Counted from the stretch's first letter, positions 47,142-61,813 are shown. The stretch is 64,000 nt of DNA from Ziziphus jujuba (GCF_031755915.1 NC_083386.1:12462001-12526000), one strand, 5' to 3'. The notes: a model not told the origin generated them from the sequence alone. A program made the numbers and translations.

Positions 47142-49404
47142 ATTCCTCCTCCGGAACCCTAGACAGCCCTGATCCCAGGGAAATACCACCGAACCTTCCA
47201 ACGGAAAATCCGGCAGCACCTCCCCTAAGGGATTTACTTACCACAAATTTACCTGCACTGAAAACACACTTCAAAAATATCCCCTTATTCCTCCCACAAA
47301 CTACAAATTGGTTCCACAAATTCCAGCACTTCAAAATACAGTAATCCAGTGCAAAATAAATACAACAAGAATGAAAGAACACCAGTACGTGCACGGTGCA
47401 TCTAAAAATCATAAAATCCACAATTTAAATTATAAAACAAATTTCACATTTTTCATAAACATAGCGGGCATAATCCATCCGCTTGAACCGGGAATTTTCC
47501 CACAATTTCTTTGTAATCAATGCCATAAATTCCATGATTTTCAAATCCACCAACTTTCAAATCCATCAATTCAAATATCCACATTTTCCCAATAGCATAA
47601 ATAATGCTCAAAATATCATAATCAAATCTCATAATATTTCATGGGCATATTTTATAAAAATTGAAATCACCAACATAACCAAATATTTTCCTTGAAATAT
47701 TTGAAATTCAAATCGTGCCCAATTTACCATTAAAACCACACCAATTTCAAAATCCTCAAAACCATAAAATAATTCCACACGGCATAAATTTGTAGAATTC
47801 GCATTTTCTTAAATCCAATAAATTCATAAATAATTCTACAATAAATCCAATAAATATTTGGCACATAGAAATTAAATTCCAAATATTTAATTCACACATA
47901 ATATATTCATCAATTAAATTCCCCAAAATTAATTTGAAGGTGGGTCACTCACCTTGTGCACGTATCTCAATCAAGATCCTCCGTAGGATCGACTCCGCTA
48001 CTTGCACGTGCACCTAAAACATTCACAGTACCAAAACCACAAATATTAATATTTTATTTGGGTAATCCCCAAATGGGTACCCGAGGAGCGAATACCAAAC
48101 GATAACTAAAATTTACGAATTATATACCGAATCGAAGCTCGAGTGATGCTAATCACAGATCCGGTCTTAATTTCCGATGATCGTACCCGACGGGGTCGGA
48201 ATTTTATCGGGAAGCTTTTCGGGTTTCGGCTCCGCAATTCTCCCAAACCATCACGAATTGGCAGAAACGGAAGTCGTATTTGGGTTCAGGAGGTCGAACA
48301 CTGCGGACTGGAGCTGGCCGGAATTTCGGGTACTCGCCGGAACAGTATTTTCCGGCGGGCTGCCGCGGTCACCGGCAACCGTCGCCGGCGGCGCGTGCGT
48401 GCGGTGGCCGTTGGCTGTGAAATTTTGCAGACTTGTAGATCGTGAGGAGGGCAATCCAACGGGACCGACGGTGAGCAAAACGGAGGTTGGACGGCGGAGA
48501 AATCACCGTTTGAAGATTTCCGACCCCTCACCGGAAAACGCTCCGATCCGGGCGCGTCGGTGGTCCGATGGCCGTGATTTTTGGTGGGTAGGCCGGACTT
48601 GAGGAGAGGATCAAGGCTGTCAGGCGCGTGTGGCCGGAAAATGGCCGGAACAGTGCCGATTCGCGGTGGCCGGCGGTGGAGGGGGAAAAATCGCCGCCAA
48701 ACTTCGGACGTCCGATCCGGGCGCGTCCGGCGGCCGTTCGCCGTGAAATTTGGAGGTTTTGCCGGAAATGAGGTGGGAAATCTGGCTGGCCAGTGTGTGT
48801 ACAGTAACTAGGCCGGAAAACGTGAAAATGACCGGCGGCCGGCGGGTCCTCTCTCTCTCTTTCTGTCTCCTCTCTCTCTTTCTCTCTCTTCTCTCCCTTT
48901 CTCTCTCTTCCCTGAGAGTTTTAACAAATAAAAACCCTGCATGATACTGTTCATGCCACGTGGACCAATCAGAAGCTGACACGTGGCATTTCACTGTTCA
49001 CCGACCCAAAAACATTAAAATAATACGGTATCCGGTAAACTTCAAACGTCCATAACTTTTTAACTGGATGTCCGTTTTGAGCGTGCCGCTAGTCTGTGAA
49101 CTCGTATCGACGAGCACTTCACAACCATGCATGAGTCAAAGCTCAATTCCCCATAAACGAAAAGTCAACTCCGGCACCCCTTGGACAATTTGGACCGCAA
49201 CTTGTTTCGTCCATAACTTTCAAATCGTAGCTCCGTTTTCGACGTGCTACTAGTCTACGAACTCAGGGCGTCATGCACTTCGCCACGGTACCTTGGTCAA
49301 CTCGAAATTCCCACCGAGTCAAAAAGTCAACTTTTGACCCCTTCGGTCAACGGTCAACAGTCAACGTGCACGGATTCCGGTGCGATTCGGGACGGGGTGT
49401 TACA
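47142..49404 (-). mobile_element. Chimeric, internally deleted LTR C, unit 1/2 boundary
   Basis: It lacks the first ~18 bases of the LTR. The left part (47142-47375) matches LTR B (GACAGCCCTGATCC, GGGATTTACTTACC). At GAATGAAAG|AACACCAG it jumps about 670 bases within the LTR, and from there to 49404 it is identical to LTR A, including the downstream flank ATGCTGCTCC. The jump shares AGAA on both parents. This is the duplication joint of the array. Confidence 0.5.
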
Positions 49405-49955
49405 ATGCTGCTCCTTTCCTTATAAATATATTGGTGAGAACAGTATTTGAGTCCAATGGCACCTTCAACAATTTCAAACCCTAAATAAGAAAACCAAAAT
49501 AAACAAACAATTTCAACAGTAATTTCTATATGCATACATATATATATATATATATATACACACTTAGTTTCTCTTACTCATTTATTTATTTTGTATAATA
49601 CATGAGAGAAAAATAAATTCTAATTACTATACCATGGTAAATATATATAGAGTCACTCTTTTCAAGAAAAATGGATTTGTGAGGATTTGAGTGTAGTTTT
49701 GACTTCCAAATCGTCCATTATGGTGTAAACTATACCAGGGTACGCATAAACGTTCCTGAGATTTTGAATGCTACGGTAAAGCTTATTGTTAGCTGAGAGC
49801 AGCCTAGTGATGGTGTCATTGGGCAAACTCAACGCAAGGCTCATAAGGAAATCCACAAACTGCTTATCTGCTTCGGCGAAAAGCACTACTTGACACTTTT
49901 TATGTATTACAAGCTTCACTTGCATTCTAATATCATTGGGTTTTGAGGTTGACAT
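49405..49955 (-). pseudogene. DUF674 remnant 3, unit 2 copy
   Basis: Identical 97-codon frame (49955-49662) and last exon (49480-49405) abutting the chimeric LTR; copied as part of the tandem unit. Confidence 0.5.
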
Positions 49956-51723
49956 TATTTTGTTATTGCTAAAGTGTTTGAATCTTTTTTGATTGTGATT
50001 CTAAACAACCTTTTTTATAGATAGAAAGTTTTTTGGAACTTTGAAAAATGATAAGAGAGGAGATCAATTAGATACAATCAATCCCACAAATAAAGGATTG
50101 AAAATCAAGAAAAGAATAAGAAAGAGATAATTTGGATGAACTTTACCATACAGAGAGAAAGAATCCCACTGATGATGACAAAGTGCCGTTAGCACCAACG
50201 TGTCATAGTTGACTCTCCTGTTACGAAACTATTCGTAAAATTTGAAACTAATCTTGGTTTCCTTATATCTCACTGAATGTACCTATTTATACCATAGTCT
50301 TTATGTGTGTGTATATATATATGTATATATATATATATATCCTGACACCCTGCATTAACACAATTCGAATAGAAAACAACCAACTTTTTTTTTCAAATTC
50401 TTCAAAAAAATTTAATGAATTAAATTAATTTAAGTTTTGGAGATGATGATTATGACTGTTGGATTTTGCACAGAGATTACAAAAGTAGAAACTGTTCAAT
50501 AAGTTTTAATTTACACAAAATCTGAAACGCCCGAGTCTAGAGCATCCCATTTATTCCTTTTTCATAATAGAGAATCTTAGAAATATCAATTAAAGTCAAC
50601 ACTCTTTTTATTTTATTAAACATTTATTATTTGTTTATACATTATTATTAAACTAAAAATAATAAAGGTTTTGCTCTTTATTAGGAGAAAACTTTTGGTA
50701 GGATGGTACCTGTCAGCCTGTGCGATTTTCAGCCATAAAACACCATGTGGCAAATTGGTTAAAAACATTTTATTTTGTTTGCTTTCTTCTTCCATTTCTT
50801 TTCACCGTGTTTCTTCTCTCTTTTTCATCTGTCTATGGCTCATCTGTGTTTAAATCCAAATAGGGAACTGCATTCAAATCTTGATTTCTTTATTATTTCA
50901 ATTCCAACAACATTCTCTTCTAAACCTATATTTAGAATTGAAACCAAAGCTGATATTCAGAATACATTAAGCAAATGGGAATACTGCACTGACACACCCT
51001 AAAAAATTGCCTTATTCAAATTATCCCGAGAGGTTTCTCTCACATTACACGAACACCCCTATAATGAAAGTGACAAAACACCATTGATCTCTCTCATAGC
51101 AAAACTCTGAAATTTTATCTTTTGTGAGGATAATATTACCGAGGAAGATCTTGTGGTCCGATTTTCCTAATTACATTCATATCCAACTAATAATATAATC
51201 ATATTTCATCTCAAAAATAATTTCTTTTCACTTACATTATTTAATTATTTACTAAGATTTTTTTTTAAAAATAAAATTTTACCATATCAATGATAAATAT
51301 GGATGAAAACAAGGAAAAAAAAGGATATAAGATCAAAATTCATGTTTTGGTGCTTTCACGTTTTGCATTTAATGTTGACCTTCCAAATTAATTTACATTT
51401 TCTAATAAGCAAACCACAAAATACAACTTCCTATAATTAAATGAGAACAATAAGTCTTTAAGAAATTATGATTAATGTATAAACCTTTAACTTTTAAATC
51501 GATAAAAATTGGTTCTATGGATTGAACTCCAAATTTCCAGTTCAATTAATACGTTGAACAACAATTTATGTAAAAGCCTAAATTTCAAGGACATAGATGA
51601 GACTAATTTTATTCTTCAAAATTGCAAAACCGACGATCCTGTATGCCAATTTAACTCTTTAAAATGTCTACTTATACGGGCTCTAGAAACTGTTTTCACA
51701 ATCAATATAGTTTTCATCGGTTA

Positions 51724-52120
51724 TGTGACAGTCCAGACTACCTCCATGAGACATTATCCTTTTTGGGCCTGATGAATCCTCTTACAACCCAGCTCTCAAG
51801 GTTTTAAAAAGCCTTTCAAGAGAAAGGTATCCACACTCACTTATAAGGAGTGTTTCGTTCTCCTTTTCAACCGATGTGGGATTTAACAATCCTTCCTCCT
51901 TGGGGCCCAGCATCCTTGCTGGCACATCAATCCGGATACTGGCTCTAATATCATCTGTGACAGCTCAGATCACCTGCATGAAATATTGTCCTCTTTGGGC
52001 CTGGGGAATCTTCTTACAATCTAGTCCTCAAGGTTTTAAAAGGCCTCTCAAAGGAAAAGTATCCACATCCACTTATAAGGAGTGTTTCGTTCTCCTTTCC
52101 AACCAATGTGAGATTTCACA
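51724..52120 (-). mobile_element. TRIM element, unit 2 copy
   Basis: Same structure as at 42043-42439, copied with the tandem unit. Confidence 0.5.
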
Positions 52121-52343
52121 GGTTGAAAAAACAAAGATGGTCCAACTTCGTAACATAAAAATCTTATGCAACTTGGCACCATAGATTAATTATAATATTT
52201 TATTACAATCACGACAAGATTAAATAAATATGATAATAAAAAATAAAGTAGCCATAATGTCCTCATAACCCAAACCGGAAATTTTAAGAACAAACCATTC
52301 TGTGTTTTATTTTTAAGGCTATTAATATTTTCCTATGTTGCTT

Positions 52344-52461
52344 TCATCCCCAGGAACACATTGATGAGAACGGTCTTTGACTGGAGCGATGCCTTCAACA
52401 ATTTCAACTGAACACATCGGTAAGAACGGTCTTTGATTGGAGCGATGCCTTCAACAACTCC
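52344..52461 (-). pseudogene. DUF674 last-exon doublet, unit 2 copy
   Basis: Same 56-bp doublet as in unit 1. Confidence 0.5.
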
Positions 52462-52990
52462 TACAATATATGATAGAATATTTAACAATATCAATATCAA
52501 CACATATTAGACTTTAATAATTAATAAAAGAAACACACATTTTAAAATTCAATGAAGAACATAATATAAAATCAATAATTAATGATGAAGTTCAAAGTCC
52601 CCTATTGGCATGTTATATATTTAGATGAAATGATATTTTGTTTTGGGAGATTCTATAGTAAGTGAGTCTATTATTGTTTGTGATGATTATATAGTCCAAA
52701 TAGGAAACTATTTGATATTTTATATGAACTAGCTATAATCATATAACTCACTTATAAGGTTTGTTTGTGTCAGTAATTGAACTAGCTTGTTTATTAACTT
52801 TTGCCATAAACCCTTTGAAAACATACTCTCTGTAATACTTCAGTTGACCATATGGACTAAATGACATATTCTCTCTAAAAAGCTTAATTGGCTTATTTTC
52901 TATTTTTATTTTTATTATTATATTATTATATTCATTATATATTATTATCACTATTATTATTTATTTAATTATTTTAATATATATATATAT

Positions 52991-53046
<56 letters not shown>

Positions 53047-53493
53047 ATATATAAACTAGGGAATAAGTTATCAATTAATTTAACATGATATATACGACAG
53101 AGGAATTAAAGCTTGTTGCATTTATGGGTGCCTGTTTGGTATAAACCTGAGAGAGAAAGGTTAAAGAGGAATGTGTCTATTAGGTATTGCTTCTGTATTC
53201 TATTTTACAGGCTAAAGTATCCAAAAGATTTGATGAATTAATGGCTATGCGTAAAAGATATGTACATGTATGTAGATCTTGAATTTACAATACTTTAAAT
53301 TATCATTCTGTTAATTAATTTATTATTTTAGTACTAACAAGAAAACTATAAGTTTACTACTTTAAGACAAAAGGAACATATTGATCGTTGTGAAGCAAGG
53401 CTAATATACTTAGGACATTTTTCTTTCTAATTAGATTTCTCTTTTTTATTTTTGGCCAACCATTCATTTTGATTTTTTTTTTCAGATGAAAAT

Positions 53494-56436
53494 TGTCAGG
53501 ACCCGTCCAGAATTCCTCCTCCGGAACCCTAGACAGCCCTGATCCCAGGGAAATACCACCGAACCTTCCAACGGAAAATCCGACAGCACCTCCCCTAAGG
53601 GATTTACTTACCACAAATTTACCTGCACTGAAAACACACTTCAAAAATATCCCCTTATTCCTCCCACAAACTACAAATTGGTTCCACAAATTCCAGCACT
53701 TCAAAATACAGTAATCCAGTGCAAAATAAATACAACAAGAATGAAAGAAATAGTACAACCGCAATAAAGAAGAACAGGGTACTTCACGAAGTAAAACAGC
53801 GAGGAAGATCAAGTCCGCTCCGAATGAACACCGACAACCTAGAACCTAGAGGAACGGAATTTAAGAGTGTGAGATGCTAATCATCTCAGTGAGCGACTCT
53901 ACTACTATACCATATAATATCACAGTAATAAGTATAAATAATAATTATTTGGAAATAATAATTTCTCTCAAAACCCTTACAATTCTCTCAGTTGGAAAGG
54001 TTCCCCTTTTAAAACATTTTCACAAAACCCTTTATTCATATTCCCCGAAAAACCAAGACATCAATTAAATACCAGAAGCGGTAACAATTATATTTTTCAT
54101 TAACATTTTATTTTTAAAACACAGTTCTGAAAATCATTTGATGCACCCACTATATACCAGTGGCGCCAACAGTACCCAGCGTCCCAAGGTACCGCCAGAC
54201 AGGAGGTTATAGAAAGAAACCGGCATACGGTCGCGTGGCGTCCCACTGCGCCGCTGCTAACCTGGTGTCCCGGCCAAAGGGGGGTGGCCGCCCTCTCCGA
54301 TGGCATCCACAGGACACCCTCATAATATCAACCGCGCGCTACTCACACCCACCTGCGCGCTAATCACAACCGTGTGCACACTAACCATATCACATATACC
54401 ATATCACATAATCAGAACACCAGTACGTGCACGGTGCATCTAAAAATTATAAAATCCATAAATTTAAATCATAAAACAAATTTCACATTTTTCATAAACA
54501 TAGCGGGCATAATCCATCCGCTTGAACCGGGAATTTTCCCACAATTTCTTTGTAATCAATGCCATAAATTCCATGATTTTCAAATCCACCAACTTTCAAA
54601 TCCATCAATTCAAATATCCACATTTTCCCAATAGCATAAATAATGCTCAAAATCTCATAATCAAATCTCATAATATTTTATGGGCATATTTCATAAAAAT
54701 TGAAATCACCAACATAACCAAATATTTTCCTTGAAATATTTGAAAATCAAATCGTGCCCAATTTACCATTAAAACCACACCAATTTCAAAATCCTCAAAA
54801 CCATAAAATAATTCCACATGGCATAAATTGGTGAAATACACATTTTCTTAAATCCGATAAATTCACAAATAATTCCACAATAATTCAAATAAATATTTGG
54901 CACATAGAAATTAAATTCCAAATATTTAAATCACACATTATATATTCACCAATTAAATTCCCAAAATTAATTTGAAGGTGGGTCACTCACCTGGAGCACG
55001 CAATTAACCCATGATCCACTACAGGATCAATTCTACGACTCACCGGTGCTCCTAGAACAAAATTCACAGACAGTCAAATAAATTAATATTTTATTCGGGT
55101 AAATAATACCCGGTACCCGGAGGGTCAAAATACAAACGATAACTAAAATTTACGAATTATATACCGAATCGAAGCTCGAGTGATGCTAATCACAGATCCG
55201 GTCTTAATTTCCGATGATCGTACCCGACGGGGTCGGAATTTTATCGGGAAGCTTTTCGGGTTTCGGCTCCGCAATTCTCCCAAACCGTCACGAATTGATG
55301 GAAACGGAAGTCGGATTTGGGTTCAGGAGGTCGAACACTGCGGACTGGAGCTGGCCGGAATTTTCGGGGTACTCGCCGGAACAGTAATTTCCGGCGGGCC
55401 GCCACGTCACCGGCAACCGTCGCCGGAACAGTAATTTCCGACGGTGGCCGTTTGCTGTGAAATTTTGCAGATTTGTAGATCGTGAGGAGAGCAATCCAAC
55501 GGGACCGACGGTGAGCAAAACGGAGGTCGGACGGCGGAGAAATCACCGTTTGAAGATTTTCGACCCCTCGCCGGAAAACGCTCCGATCCCGGCGCGTCGG
55601 TGGTCCGATGGCCGTGATTTTTGGTGGGTAGGCCGGACTTGAGGAGAGGATGCTGGGTGTATGGCGCGTGTACTGTATATCGGCCGGAATAGTGCCGATT
55701 CGCGGTGGCCGGCGGTGGAGGGGAAAAATCGCCGCCAAACTTCAGACGTCCGATCCGGGCGCGTCCGGCGGCCGTTCGCCGTGAAATTTGGAGGTTTTGC
55801 CGGAAATGAGGTGGGCAAGCTTTCTGTCCGGCGCGTGTACAGTAACTCGGCCGGAACAGTGGAAAACTCCGGTGGCCGGCGGTGGCTCTCTCTCTCTCTT
55901 TCTCTCTCCTCTCTCTCTTTCTCTCTCTTCCCCGAGAGTTTTTCAAAATTAAAACCCTGCGTGACACTGTTCATGCCACGTGGACCAATCAGAAGCTGAC
56001 ACGTGGCATTTCACTGTTCACTGACCCAAAAAAATATTAAAATAATACGGTATCCGGTAAACTTCAAACGTCCATAACTTTTTAACCGGATGTCCGTTTT
56101 GAGCGTGCCGCTAGTCTGTGAACTCGTATCGACGAGCACTTCACAACCATGCATGAGTCAAAGCTCAATTCCCCATAAACAAAAAGTCAACTCCGGCACC
56201 CCTTGGACAGTTTGGACCGCAACTTGTTTCGTCCATAACTTTCAAACCGTAGCTCCGTTTTCGACGTGCTACCAGTCTACGAACTCGTGGCATCGTGCAC
56301 TTCGCCACGGTGCCCTAGTCATCTCGAAATTCCCACCGAGTCAAAAAGTCAACTTTTGACCCCTTTGGTCAACGGTCAACAGTCAACCTCGGTCAACGTG
56401 CACGGATTCCGGTGCGATTTGGGACGGGGTGTTACA
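53494..56436 (-). mobile_element. Chromovirus LTR B, unit 2
   Basis: Copy of 43801-46743 with one noted substitution (A55298). Confidence 0.5.
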
Positions 56437-56834
56437 GCCTTCCCCCCTTACAAAAATTTCGTCCTCGAAATTTCCGCACGTCACTGGAACAAACAAGGGT
56501 TCTGATCACGCACCTGCGCTTCGGGCTCCCATGTCGCTTCCTCGACTAAGTAGTTCCTTGCCAACCAATCCACGCCCAACACTACTTCAAGTCCGGATAG
56601 ATCCAACAGGATCAGGTCTGCTTCCATCACTTGATCTGTGAAATCGTCGGGCGTAGTCCTGGCTCCCTGCTGCGTCATAGCAAACACCCGGCCTTGACTT
56701 GTCTGCTGGGGTCTCCTTCCTCTACCTCGACTCGATCCTGCAGACGGCTGGACTGATCCCGAAGAAACTCCTACTGGCTGACTCCCCTGGGAACTCTGTC
56801 CTGGAAATACCCTTGTATGCTGTGTCCGTCGACC
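56437..56834 (-). pseudogene. Deleted chromovirus interior, unit 2
   Basis: Same purine tract and gag-protease-chromodomain relic as 46744-47141; the frame is 56481-56834 and opens into the LTR stub. Confidence 0.5.
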
Positions 56835-59097
56835 ATTCCTCCTCCGGAACCCTAGACAGCCCTGATCCCAGGGAAATACCACCGAACCTTCCAACGGAAA
56901 ATCCGGCAGCACCTCCCCTAAGGGATTTACTTACCACAAATTTACCTGCACTGAAAACACACTTCAAAAATATCCCCTTATTCCTCCCACAAACTACAAA
57001 TTGGTTCCACAAATTCCAGCACTTCAAAATACAGTAATCCAGTGCAAAATAAATACAACAAGAATGAAAGAACACCAGTACGTGCACGGTGCATCTAAAA
57101 ATCATAAAATCCACAATTTAAATTATAAAACAAATTTCACATTTTTCATAAACATAGCGGGCATAATCCATCCGCTTGAACCGGGAATTTTCCCACAATT
57201 TCTTTGTAATCAATGCCATAAATTCCATGATTTTCAAATCCACCAACTTTCAAATCCATCAATTCAAATATCCACATTTTCCCAATAGCATAAATAATGC
57301 TCAAAATATCATAATCAAATCTCATAATATTTCATGGGCATATTTTATAAAAATTGAAATCACCAACATAACCAAATATTTTCCTTGAAATATTTGAAAT
57401 TCAAATCGTGCCCAATTTACCATTAAAACCACACCAATTTCAAAATCCTCAAAACCATAAAATAATTCCACACGGCATAAATTTGTAGAATTCGCATTTT
57501 CTTAAATCCAATAAATTCATAAATAATTCTACAATAAATCCAATAAATATTTGGCACATAGAAATTAAATTCCAAATATTTAATTCACACATAATATATT
57601 CATCAATTAAATTCCCCAAAATTAATTTGAAGGTGGGTCACTCACCTTGTGCACGTATCTCAATCAAGATCCTCCGTAGGATCGACTCCGCTACTTGCAC
57701 GTGCACCTAAAACATTCACAGTACCAAAACCACAAATATTAATATTTTATTTGGGTAATCCCCAAATGGGTACCCGAGGAGCGAATACCAAACGATAACT
57801 AAAATTTACGAATTATATACCGAATCGAAGCTCGAGTGATGCTAATCACAGATCCGGTCTTAATTTCCGATGATCGTACCCGACGGGGTCGGAATTTTAT
57901 CGGGAAGCTTTTCGGGTTTCGGCTCCGCAATTCTCCCAAACCATCACGAATTGGCAGAAACGGAAGTCGTATTTGGGTTCAGGAGGTCGAACACTGCGGA
58001 CTGGAGCTGGCCGGAATTTCGGGTACTCGCCGGAACAGTATTTTCCGGCGGGCTGCCGCGGTCACCGGCAACCGTCGCCGGCGGCGCGTGCGTGCGGTGG
58101 CCGTTGGCTGTGAAATTTTGCAGACTTGTAGATCGTGAGGAGGGCAATCCAACGGGACCGACGGTGAGCAAAACGGAGGTTGGACGGCGGAGAAATCACC
58201 GTTTGAAGATTTCCGACCCCTCACCGGAAAACGCTCCGATCCGGGCGCGTCGGTGGTCCGATGGCCGTGATTTTTGGTGGGTAGGCCGGACTTGAGGAGA
58301 GGATCAAGGCTGTCAGGCGCGTGTGGCCGGAAAATGGCCGGAACAGTGCCGATTCGCGGTGGCCGGCGGTGGAGGGGGAAAAATCGCCGCCAAACTTCGG
58401 ACGTCCGATCCGGGCGCGTCCGGCGGCCGTTCGCCGTGAAATTTGGAGGTTTTGCCGGAAATGAGGTGGGAAATCTGGCTGGCCAGTGTGTGTACAGTAA
58501 CTAGGCCGGAAAACGTGAAAATGACCGGCGGCCGGCAGGTCCTCTCTCTCTCTTTCTGTCTCCTCTCTCTCTTTCTCTCTCTTCTCTCCCTTTCTCTCTC
58601 TTCCCTGAGAGTTTTAACAAATAAAAACCCTGCATGATACTGTTCATGCCACGTGGACCAATCAGAAGCTGACACGTGGCATTTCACTGTTCACCGACCC
58701 AAAAACATTAAAATAATACGGTATCCGGTAAACTTCAAACGTCCATAACTTTTTAACTGGATGTCCGTTTTGAGCGTGCCGCTAGTCTGTGAACTCGTAT
58801 CGACGAGCACTTCACAACCATGCATGAGTCAAAGCTCAATTCCCCATAAACGAAAAGTCAACTCCGGCACCCCTTGGACAATTTGGACCGCAACTTGTTT
58901 CGTCCATAACTTTCAAATCGTAGCTCCGTTTTCGACGTGCTACTAGTCTACGAACTCAGGGCGTCATGCACTTCGCCACGGTACCTTGGTCAACTCGAAA
59001 TTCCCACCGAGTCAAAAAGTCAACTTTTGACCCCTTCGGTCAACGGTCAACAGTCAACGTGCACGGATTCCGGTGCGATTCGGGACGGGGTGTTACA
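56835..59097 (-). mobile_element. Chimeric LTR C, unit 2/3 boundary
   Basis: Same chimera and same AGAA joint (57069-57072) as at the unit 1/2 boundary; differs by A58537. Confidence 0.5.
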
Positions 59098-59648
59098 ATG
59101 CTGCTCCTTTCCTTATAAATATATTGGTGAGAACAGTATTTGAGTCCAATGGCACCTTCAACAATTTCAAACCCTAAATAAGAAAACCAAAATAAACAAA
59201 CAATTTCAACAGTAATTTCTATATGCATACATATATATATATATATATATACACACTTAGTTTCTCTTACTCATTTATTTATTTTGTATAATACATGAGA
59301 GAAAAATAAATTCTAATTACTATACCATGGTAAATATATATAGAGTCACTCTTTTCAAGAAAAATGGATTTGTGAGGATTTGAGTGTAGTTTTGACTTCC
59401 AAATCGTCCATTATGGTGTAAACTATACCAGGGTACGCATAAACGTTCCTGAGATTTTGAATGCTACGGTAAAGCTTATTGTTAGCTGAGAGCAGCCTAG
59501 TGATGGTGTCATTGGGCAAACTCAACGCAAGGCTCATAAGGAAATCCACAAACTGCTTATCTGCTTCGGCGAAAAGCACTACTTGACACTTTTTATGTAT
59601 TACAAGCTTCACTTGCATTCTAATATCATTGGGTTTTGAGGTTGACAT
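59098..59648 (-). pseudogene. DUF674 remnant 3, unit 3 copy
   Basis: Identical 97-codon frame (59648-59355) and last exon (59173-59098) abutting the chimeric LTR; copied as part of the tandem unit. Confidence 0.5.
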
Positions 59649-61416
59649 TATTTTGTTATTGCTAAAGTGTTTGAATCTTTTTTGATTGTGATTCTAAACA
59701 ACCTTTTTTATAGATAGAAAGTTTTTTGGAACTTTGAAAAATGATAAGAGAGGAGATCAATTAGATACAATCAATCCCACAAATAAAGGATTGAAAATCA
59801 AGAAAAGAATAAGAAAGAGATAATTTGGATGAACTTTACCATACAGAGAGAAAGAATCCCACTGATGATGACAAAGTGCCGTTATCACCAACGTGTCATA
59901 GTTGACTCTCCTGTTACGAAACTATTCGTAAAATTTGAAACTAATCTTGGTTTCCTTATATCTCACTGAATGTACCTATTTATACCATAGTCTTTATGTG
60001 TGTGTATATATATATGTATATATATATATATATCCTGACACCCTGCATTAACACAATTCGAATAGAAAACAACCAACTTTTTTTTTCAAATTCTTCAAAA
60101 AAATTTAATGAATTAAATTAATTTAAGTTTTGGAGATGATGATTATGACTGTTGGATTTTGCACAGAGATTACAAAAGTAGAAACTGTTCAATAAGTTTT
60201 AATTTACACAAAATCTGAAACGCCCGAGTCTAGAGCATCCCATTTATTCCTTTTTCATAATAGAGAATCTTAGAAATATCAATTAAAGTCAACACTCTTT
60301 TTATTTTATTAAACATTTATTATTTGTTTATACATTATTATTAAACTAAAAATAATAAAGGTTTTGCTCTTTATTAGGAGAAAACTTTTGGTAGGATGGT
60401 ACCTGTCAGCCTGTGCGATTTTCAGCCATAAAACACCATGTGGCAAATTGGTTAAAAACATTTTATTTTGTTTGCTTTCTTCTTCCATTTCTTTTCACCG
60501 TGTTTCTTCTCTCTTTTTCATCTGTCTATGGCTCATCTGTGTTTAAATCCAAATAGGGAACTGCATTCAAATCTTGATTTCTTTATTATTTCAATTCCAA
60601 CAACATTCTCTTCTAAACCTATATTTAGAATTGAAACCAAAGCTGATATTCAGAATACATTAAGCAAATGGGAATACTGCACTGACACACCCTAAAAAAT
60701 TGCCTTATTCAAATTATCCCGAGAGGTTTCTCTCACATTACACGAACACCCCTATAATGAAAGTGACAAAACACCATTGATCTCTCTCATAGCAAAACTC
60801 TGAAATTTTATCTTTTGTGAGGATAATATTACCGAGGAAGATCTTGTGGTCCGATTTTCCTAATTACATTCATATCCAACTAATAATATAATCATATTTC
60901 ATCTCAAAAATAATTTCTTTTCACTTACATTATTTAATTATTTACTAAGATTTTTTTTTAAAAATAAAATTTTACCATATCAATGATAAATATGGATGAA
61001 AACAAGGAAAAAAAAGGATATAAGATCAAAATTCATGTTTTGGTGCTTTCACGTTTTGCATTTAATGTTGACCTTCCAAATTAATTTACATTTTCTAATA
61101 AGCAAACCACAAAATACAACTTCCTATAATTAAATGAGAACAATAAGTCTTTAAGAAATTATGATTAATGTATAAACCTTTAACTTTTAAATCGATAAAA
61201 ATTGGTTCTATGGATTGAACTCCAAATTTCCAGTTCAATTAATACGTTGAACAACAATTTATGTAAAAGCCTAAATTTCAAGGACATAGATGAGACTAAT
61301 TTTATTCTTCAAAATTGCAAAACCGACGATCCTGTATGCCAATTTAACTCTTTAAAATGTCTACTTATACGGGCTCTAGAAACTGTTTTCACAATCAATA
61401 TAGTTTTCATCGGTTA

Positions 61417-61813
61417 TGTGACAGTCCAGACTACCTCCATGAGACATTATCCTTTTTGGGCCTGATGAATCCTCTTACAACCCAGCTCTCAAGGTTTTAA
61501 AAAGCCTTTCAAGAGAAAGGTATCCACACTCACTTATAAGGAGTGTTTCGTTCTCCTTTTCAACCGATGTGGGATTTAACAATCCTTCCTCCTTGGGGCC
61601 CAGCATCCTTGCTGGCACATCAATCCGGATACTGGCTCTAATATCATCTGTGACAGCTCAGATCACCTGCATGAAATATTGTCCTCTTTGGGCCTGGGGA
61701 ATCTTCTTACAATCTAGTCCTCAAGGTTTTAAAAGGCCTCTCAAAGGAAAAGTATCCACATCCACTTATAAGGAGTGTTTCGTTCTCCTTTCCAACCAAT
61801 GTGAGATTTCACA
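61417..61813 (-). mobile_element. TRIM element, unit 3 copy
   Basis: Same structure as at 42043-42439, copied with the tandem unit. Confidence 0.5.

Larger units (their letters stand above)
37697..47375. repeat. Tandem array unit 1 (9679 bp)
   Basis: Begins within LTR A at the AGAA before CACCAGTACG and ends within the truncated LTR at GAATGAAAG. Content in order: right 2.0 kb of LTR A, DUF674 remnant, TRIM, DUF674 last-exon doublet, LTR B, deleted chromovirus interior, left stub of a third LTR. Offsets to unit 2 are 9679, 9681 and 9693 in successive stretches, the steps falling at TA microsatellites. Confidence 0.5.
47376..57068. repeat. Tandem array unit 2 (9693 bp)
   Basis: Nearly identical to unit 1. 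Seen differences are G45605/A55298 and longer TA runs (+2 near 50330, +12 near 52980-53053). The same out-of-register LTR joint starts and ends it. Confidence 0.5.
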
